NCBI GenBank assembly: GCA_900767015.1
Contig: CAAFXQ010000310.1
Span: 1 to 11,359, forward strand
DNA from: Clostridia bacterium
GTDB lineage: Bacteria > Bacillota > Clostridia > Oscillospirales > Acutalibacteraceae
Direction of reading: 5' to 3'
Length of the DNA stretch: 11,359 nt
The translations under genes and the position numbers were made by a program. This document shows, one piece after another, positions 6,657-11,359 of the stretch; position 1 is the stretch's first letter; every line of letters starts with the position of its first letter. The notes under the pieces were generated by a model, which saw nothing but the letters and a program-made list of their open reading frames with translations, was not told the DNA's origin and made no database searches.

Positions 6657-6831
6657 GGGAAGCTCTGATTCAATCTGATGTACAGATTGCGCCGTCAGAT
6701 TTTTCGTCAGAAAAGTGCAAAAGCTGCGCAGGAATCCTGCCGGATTTCAAGTGGTTTTTGTGCTTTTATGGCGGAAAATATGCAAGTAAGCTGTGCATCA
6801 AAGCGTATGCTGTGATTGATTCAGAGGTTCC
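6657..6831 (+). mobile_element. MITE-like element, copy 2 (175 bp) forming the metG leader
   Basis: The left end GGGAAGCTCTGATTCAATC (6657-6675) and right end GATTGATTCAGAGGTTCC (6814-6831) are imperfect inverted repeats: about 16 of 19 positions match, with one gap. The core CGCAGGAAT (6727-6735), 8 nt, ATTTCAAG (6744-6751), and the terminal AGAGGTTCC match the minus strand of the element at 3119-3280. Relative to that copy the region before the core carries about 9 extra bases near AAAAGCTGC. GCAGG-AAT-CCTGC makes a small stem at the core. Flanks show TTTA on the left and TTAA on the right, too short to prove a target duplication. No T-box signature (AGGGTGGNACCGCG) or S-box was recognised, so it does not look like a standard metG regulatory leader. 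Confidence 0.7.
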
Positions 6832-6865
6832 TTAATTTGAATCTATTGAAAGGCGATGTTACATC

Positions 6866-8803
6866 TTGGAAAAAGGTAAATTTTATATTACAACGGCAAT
6901 CGCATATACTTCGAGAAAGCCCCATATCGGCAACAGCTATGAAATCGTACTCACCGATGCCATTGCCCGCTATAAAAGACTGCAGGGCTATGACGTTTTC
7001 TTCCTGACCGGAACGGACGAGCACGGACAAAAAATCGAAGAATATGCCAAACAGGCAGGCGTGACACCGAAGCAGTACGTTGACAAGGTCGCAGGCGAAA
7101 TCAAAGGAATCTGCGACACCCTGAATACAACCTATGACAAATTCATCAGAACCACCGACGACTATCACGAAAAAACGGTGCAGAAGATCTTCAAAAAGCT
7201 TTACGATCAGGGAGACATCTATAAAAGTGAATATGAAGGTCTGTACTGTACGCCCTGTGAATCGTTCTGGACCGAGTCTCAGCTTGTGGACGGCAAATGT
7301 CCCGACTGCGGCAGAGAAGTAAAGAAAGCCAAGGAGGAAGCCTACTTCCTGCGTCTTTCGAAGTATCAAAAGCAGCTCGAAGACTATATTGAGCAAAACG
7401 ATACCTTCATCTATCCCGAAAGCCGTAAAAAAGAGATGCTCAACAACTTCATCAAGCCCGGTCTTCAGGATCTTTGCGTTTCGAGAACCTCGTTCAAATG
7501 GGGCATTCCCGTCACCTTTGATGATAAGCACGTCATCTATGTCTGGATCGACGCCCTTTCCAACTACATCACCGCTTTAGGCTACGACCCGGACGGAAGC
7601 TCGGAGCAGTATAAAAAGTATTGGCCGGCGGACGTTCACATCATCGGCAAGGACATTGTGCGGTTCCATACGATTTATTGGCCGATTATGCTCATGGCTT
7701 TGGGCGAACCGCTTCCGAAGCAGGTTTACGGTCATCCGTGGCTTCTTTTCGGCGACGACAAGATGTCCAAATCAAGAGGAAACGTCATTTATGCCGACGA
7801 TCTTGTCAAGCTTTTAGGCGTTGATGCTGTCCGTTATTATCTTCTTGCGGAAATGCCGCACGCAAACGACGGCTCCATCACCTATAAAACCATTATCGAA
7901 CGGTATAACGCCGATCTTGCCAACACGCTCGGCAATCTCGTCAACAGAACGATCGCCATGAGCGGTAAATACTTCGGCGGTACAGTCATGGAACCGGTCT
8001 GTGAAGAAGAAGTTGACAATGAACTGAAAACAGCGGCAAAGAACATGGTAGAGAACGTCGACAAATATATCAACAGCTACCGTATGGCTGACGCCGTGGA
8101 AGCCGTCATGAGCTTTGCAAAACGCTGCAACAAATATATCGATGAAACAACACCGTGGGCTTTGGCAAAGGACGAGGACAAAAAGGCTCGTCTTGGCACC
8201 GTTCTTTACAATCTTCTTGAATCCATCCGATTCATTGCCGTACTGCTTTCACCGTTTATGCCGGACACATCAAAGGCAATATTCGAGCAAATGAACTGCG
8301 ATGAGAACAGCTATGACAGCCTTACCACGTTCGGCGCTCTTAAGCCCGGTTCGGTCGTCGGCACGCCTACCCCGCTGTTTGCAAGAATTGACAGCGAAAA
8401 AATGCTTGCCGAAATCGAAGAAGCCCAAAAGAAAGCCGCCGCAAACGAAAAGACGATTGAAGAAATCGAAGGCGTCGCCAAAATCGGCATTGACGACTTT
8501 GCAAAGGTTGACCTGCGGGTCGCCGAAATCAAAGACTGTGTACCCGTCAAAAGAGCCAAGAAGCTTTTACAGCTCACGCTTGATGACGGCACCGGCAAGG
8601 ACAGAACGGTCGCTTCCGGCATTGCGCAGTGGTACAAGCCCGAACAGCTGATCGGCAAAAAGGTTATCGTCGTATCGAACCTCAAGCCCGCCACGCTTTG
8701 CGGCGTTGAAAGCTGCGGAATGATTCTTGCCGCCGACTGTGCCGAAAACGACGTCAAGGTTGTTTTTGTTGACGGCATGCCGAACGGAGCGAAGATCCGA
8801 TAA
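6866..8803 (+). CDS. metG: Methionyl-tRNA synthetase
   Basis: This 645-residue class I aminoacyl-tRNA synthetase charges tRNA-Met with methionine in the cytosol, for initiation and elongation. The Rossmann-fold signature is PHIGN (19-23), the HIGH motif with Asn in the fourth place, as I recall from clostridial homologues. GTDEHGQKIE (49-58) follows. A zinc knuckle has Cys128, Cys131, Cys145 and Cys148. The KMSKS loop is at 299-303 (DDKMSKSRGN). The anticodon-binding helical domain covers about 345-510. The C-terminal part (about 543-645; DFAKVDLRVAEIKDC to GMPNGAKIR) is the EMAP/Trbp111-type tRNA-binding domain used for dimerisation and tRNA affinity. TTG 6866 is the only sensible start, with AAAGGCGATG (6849-6858) as Shine-Dalgarno. 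It is transcribed from the promoter at 6625-6653 and overlaps tatD by one base. Confidence 0.98.
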   Translation: MEKGKFYITTAIAYTSRKPHIGNSYEIVLTDAIARYKRLQGYDVFFLTGTDEHGQKIEEYAKQAGVTPKQYVDKVAGEIKGICDTLNTTYDKFIRTTDDYHEKTVQKIFKKLYDQGDIYKSEYEGLYCTPCESFWTESQLVDGKCPDCGREVKKAKEEAYFLRLSKYQKQLEDYIEQNDTFIYPESRKKEMLNNFIKPGLQDLCVSRTSFKWGIPVTFDDKHVIYVWIDALSNYITALGYDPDGSSEQYKKYWPADVHIIGKDIVRFHTIYWPIMLMALGEPLPKQVYGHPWLLFGDDKMSKSRGNVIYADDLVKLLGVDAVRYYLLAEMPHANDGSITYKTIIERYNADLANTLGNLVNRTIAMSGKYFGGTVMEPVCEEEVDNELKTAAKNMVENVDKYINSYRMADAVEAVMSFAKRCNKYIDETTPWALAKDEDKKARLGTVLYNLLESIRFIAVLLSPFMPDTSKAIFEQMNCDENSYDSLTTFGALKPGSVVGTPTPLFARIDSEKMLAEIEEAQKKAAANEKTIEEIEGVAKIGIDDFAKVDLRVAEIKDCVPVKRAKKLLQLTLDDGTGKDRTVASGIAQWYKPEQLIGKKVIVVSNLKPATLCGVESCGMILAADCAENDVKVVFVDGMPNGAKIR

Positions 8804-9567
8804 TGTATAACAATATTTTCGATACGCATGCCCATTATGACGACGAAAAATTTGACGGGGACAGAGCCGAGGTTCTGTCCTTTGTCAAAGCGAACGGCGT
8901 CAGCAAAATCATCGACTGCGGCTGTGACCTGAAAAGCTCGCTTGCGGCCGTAAACTTAAGCGAAGAATACGACTTTATTTATGCCGCTGTCGGCGTCCAT
9001 GCGCATGAGGCGGAAGAAGCAACGGAAAAGGATTTTACTGAAATCGAAAAGCTGTATGCCCATAAAAAAGTCGTTGCCGTCGGCGAAATCGGCCTCGATT
9101 ATCACTACGACTTTTCGCCGAGAGAAAGACAGCTCGAAATTTTCGAACGTCAGCTGATTCTTGCAAACAAATTGGATCTCCCTGTCATTATCCATGACAG
9201 AGAAGCCCACGAGGACACACTCAGATTATTAAAAAAGCACCGCCCGAAAGGCGTCGTTCACTGTTTTTCGGGCAGCGTTGAAAGCGCAAAGGAAGTACTG
9301 TCGCTCGGTATGTACATCGGGCTCGGCGGCGCCGTCACGTTCAAAAACGCAAAAAAGCCCGTTGAAGTTGCCAAGTTTGTCCCCGATGATTATTTGCTTC
9401 TTGAAACCGACTGTCCGTATATGGCACCCGTTCCGTACAGAGGGAAGCGATGCGACTCGTCCATGATCGCCGCAAGTGCCGGATTCATCGCTTCGGTAAG
9501 AAATACGGACACGCAGACGCTCATTGACCGCTGTCATGAAAATGCCGACCGGCTCTTTGGTTTATAA
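8803..9567 (+). CDS. tatD: TatD-family metal-dependent hydrolase
   Basis: This is a 254-residue single-domain TIM-barrel protein, the usual length for the family, whose characterised members are metal-dependent deoxyribonucleases. Metal and catalytic residues are all present: H9 and H11 in DTHAHYDD, E95 in VAVGEIGLDYHYD, H131 in VIIHDREA, H153 in VVHCFSG, and D203 in LLLETDCPYMAPVPYRGK. No signal peptide is present, so it is cytosolic. Its ATG overlaps the metG stop (TAATG at 8801-8805) and only a weakly placed GGAG (8786-8789) precedes it, so translation is probably coupled to metG. metG-tatD is a well-known Firmicutes neighbourhood; the rnmV and rsmA genes that often follow are absent here. 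A strong hairpin terminator ends the unit. Confidence 0.95.
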   Translation: MYNNIFDTHAHYDDEKFDGDRAEVLSFVKANGVSKIIDCGCDLKSSLAAVNLSEEYDFIYAAVGVHAHEAEEATEKDFTEIEKLYAHKKVVAVGEIGLDYHYDFSPRERQLEIFERQLILANKLDLPVIIHDREAHEDTLRLLKKHRPKGVVHCFSGSVESAKEVLSLGMYIGLGGAVTFKNAKKPVEVAKFVPDDYLLLETDCPYMAPVPYRGKRCDSSMIAASAGFIASVRNTDTQTLIDRCHENADRLFGL

Positions 9568-9595
9568 TTCAATTTCATATAAAAGACATAAAAAA

Positions 9596-9626
9596 GCACC
9601 GTATCCGAAACGTCCGGATACGGTGC
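9596..9626. terminator. Bidirectional intrinsic terminator between tatD and the Big2 gene
   Basis: A perfect 12-bp GC-rich stem, GCACCGTATCCG (9596-9607) with CGGATACGGTGC (9615-9626), and a 7-nt loop. On the plus strand it is followed by GATTTTGTT. On the minus strand the A-run at 9590-9595 gives a T-run. It sits 28 bp after the tatD stop and 8 bp past the stop of the convergent gene, so it should serve both. Confidence 0.93.
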
Positions 9627-9634
9627 AGATTTTG

Positions 9635-11343
9635 TTATCTTACTCTGACATTGCATTTCGCAATACAGTTTGTACCATCGGTGCTGATTGCCCTGATTTC
9701 GCAGGTGCCTTTCCCCTTGGCGGTTATTTTACCGTTGGAATCGACCGTTGCCACCTTCGTATCGGTGGAAACCCACTTGAGCGTCTTATTGCTTGCCGTA
9801 TCGGGCAAAACAGTCGCTTTCAACGTATAGGTGGCACCCTTGTCCATAACCAGCTTGGTCTGATCTAAAAGAATACCGATAACCTCAATTTTCTTGACCT
9901 CAACTAAGCAAACAGCGCCCTTTCCGCTTCCGCCGTCCGCCGGCTTGCAGGTCACATAGGCCTTACCGGTTCCGACAGCCTTGATTTTACCGGCAGATGT
10001 TACCGTAACAACTTTCGTGTTCGATGAAGTCCATTTTACGCTCTTATTGGTTGCGTTCGACGGGGAAATCGTGGCCTTGAGCGTATACGTTTTTCCGTAA
10101 TTGAGCGTCAGAGACGTTTTGTTCAGGGTTACCTTGGAAATCTTGATGGGTTTTACGGTAACCGTGCAGGTTGCCTTTTTATTGTTCGCTCTTGTCGTGC
10201 AGGTTATCGTAACCTTACCCGGTTTCAGTCCCTTTACGACACCGCTTGCGCTGACGGTAGCGATTGACGTATCGCTCGACTTCCAGTAAACGGATTTTTC
10301 CGTTGCGTTGGCGGGAGAAATTGTCGCCTTAAGCGTAACCGTTTTTCCGGGATCCATGCTGACACTTGTTGCATTCAGCTTGACCGATGTCGGATTGACA
10401 GCCTTTACCGTTACGGTACAGGTATCTTTTTTGCCGGAGTCAAGAAGCGTTACCGTGATGGTCGCTCTGCCCGGACGGACGCCGGTAACAAGACCCTTTG
10501 AATCAACTTTTGCAATCGCCGTATCGCTTGAAGTCCACTTGCAGTCTTTCAGCGTCGCATCAGCCGGATAGATTTTCGGTCCAAGCTGAATACTCTTTCC
10601 GCTGCTGATCGAATAAGCGTCTTGCTTGAATTCGATTTTTGTTGTCTGAACAATCTGCTTTACTGTGACCTTGCAGGTTGCCGTATAGCCGCCGTTTGCG
10701 GTTTTGCAGGTGATAACTGCGGTTCCCGGACGGACAGCTTTAACAACACCGGTGCTGCTGACAGAAGCCACTTTTGCGTCTGAAGAAGTCCATGTTACAT
10801 TTTTATTCGTTGCATCAGCCGGGAGAACAGTCGCTTTGAGCGTATAGCTTTTCGTTCTGTAAAGGGAGAACGAAGTCCGGTTGAGAGTAACGCCGGTTGT
10901 TCTGACCTTAATATTGAACAGACAGCGTGCGTAAACCGCCTTGTTATCAGCAGAACGGCAAACGACATAGGCGCTTCCCTTTCCGACGCCTTTGACAAGT
11001 CCGTTTTTGTCAACCGTCAGCACCTTCGTATCAGAAGACGAATAGGTAACATCTTTAAACGTTGCATTGGAGGGAGATACCGAAGAAGTGAGCTGATACG
11101 TACTGCCTTTATAAAGGTTCTTTTCGGTGGTATTCAGCTTGACGGAAGTAACCTCCGTTTTCTTCAGAACAGTGATTTTAAACTTCGCCGTATACCCGCC
11201 GTCAGCGGATTTACAGTAAATATAAGCCGTTCCCGAACCGACGCCGTAAACAACGCCGGACGAGGATACTGTCGCCACCTTGGTGTTCGACGACGACCAT
11301 GTTACAGCTTTATTGGAGGCCGTTGACGGTGAAATCTGAGCGG
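9635..11343 (-). CDS. Bacterial Ig-like (Big2) repeat protein, C-terminal part only
   Basis: The frame is open from the right edge, so the start, any signal peptide and any enzymatic domain are missing. What remains, about 569 codons, is one incomplete and six complete bacterial Ig-like group 2 (Big2) domains of about 84 residues. Each shows the family pattern: V-x-L-N-x-[TS] strand, Y-x-L-K-A-T-[IV]-x-P-x-[ND]-A-T-N-K, W-[TK]-S-S-D-[TA]-x-[VI]-A-x-V, G-[LV]-V-K-[GA]-V-x-[PG]-G, and a closing T-C-K-V-T-V. Such arrays are usually extracellular stalks or adhesion modules. The protein ends inside the last domain's final strand (CNVRVR) with no LPXTG or S-layer motif, so any anchor must be N-terminal. 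Most domains have paired cysteines 11-13 residues apart. GTG 11278 is in frame but is not the start, because coding continues upstream (ISPSTASNKAVTWSSSNTK). Confidence 0.88.
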
Positions 11344-11359
11344 AGATCGGAAGAGCACA
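11344..11359 (+). other. Residual Illumina TruSeq adapter at the contig end
   Basis: The final 16 bases, AGATCGGAAGAGCACA, are identical to the start of the standard Illumina TruSeq read-through adapter. They are almost certainly not genomic and would add false codons to the truncated Big2 gene. Bases 11279-11343 before them still fit the Big2 repeat, so the junction is sharp at about 11343/11344. Confidence 0.93.

Noticed and set aside
6884..6934. HIGH motif of MetRS appears altered to HIGN, suggesting a damaged active site
   Set aside because: The surrounding sequence, the KMSKS loop and the zinc cysteines are intact. As I recall, PHIGN occurs in clostridial MetRS enzymes, so it looks like a lineage variant rather than a defect.
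6821..7531. A 236-codon open frame on the minus strand opposite metG
   Set aside because: It lies antisense to the zinc-knuckle and catalytic part of metG, whose motifs are intact. Its translation has no recognisable domain, so it is a shadow frame.
8311..8835. A 174-codon minus-strand open frame opposite the metG 3' end
   Set aside because: It is serine-rich with no motif and sits opposite the conserved tRNA-binding domain of metG; it is a shadow of biased codon use.

Overview
The window looks like a low-to-moderate GC Gram-positive anaerobe of the class Clostridia, probably a gut Oscillospiraceae/Ruminococcaceae-type organism. The basis is a DivIVA-like protein of the form common there, a clostridial-type MetRS beginning TTAIAYTSRKPHIGN, sigma-A-like promoters, AAAGG-type ribosome binding sites, and large secreted FN3 and Ig-like (Big2) proteins. 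This placement is an inference from sequence style; no database search was run. The last 16 bases match the start of the Illumina TruSeq adapter, so the right edge is almost certainly a contig end, probably from a draft or metagenome assembly.

Layout. Bases 1-145 hold an AT-rich inverted repeat and a hairpin terminator downstream (on the minus strand) of a tRNA-Pro(CGG) gene at 144-220 with its own promoter. A GNAT acetyltransferase (375-866, +) follows with a strong extended -10 promoter. It converges on a CCA-adding/poly(A)-polymerase-like nucleotidyltransferase with an HD domain (cca, 878-2203, -). A divergent promoter region (2204-2335) separates cca from a DivIVA-like coiled-coil protein (2336-3097, +). 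Next is a large secreted glucosaminidase-type cell-wall hydrolase with SH3, Ig-like and FN3 modules (3342-6581, +). Then comes metG (6866-8803, +), overlapping a TatD-family hydrolase (8803-9567, +) by one base. A bidirectional terminator separates tatD from a convergent, 5'-truncated gene made of bacterial Ig-like Big2 repeats (9635-11343, -).

How the parts relate. The tRNA, cca, metG and tatD genes are housekeeping: tRNA supply, tRNA 3'-end maintenance, methionyl-tRNA charging, and a metal-dependent hydrolase commonly found beside metG in Firmicutes. The DivIVA-like protein, the glucosaminidase and the Big2 protein point to cell division and the cell surface.

The least explained content is intergenic. 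Two related MITE-like elements, 162 and 175 bp long with 16-19 bp terminal inverted repeats, lie before the glucosaminidase and before metG, in opposite orientations. They share a conserved core (CGCAGGAAT, 8-9 nt, ATTTCAAG) and the end AGAGGTT(G)CC. The metG copy starts 3 bp after a near-consensus promoter, so it should form most of the metG 5' leader. These are the best candidates for something undescribed. I found no evidence of a larger novel multi-gene system.
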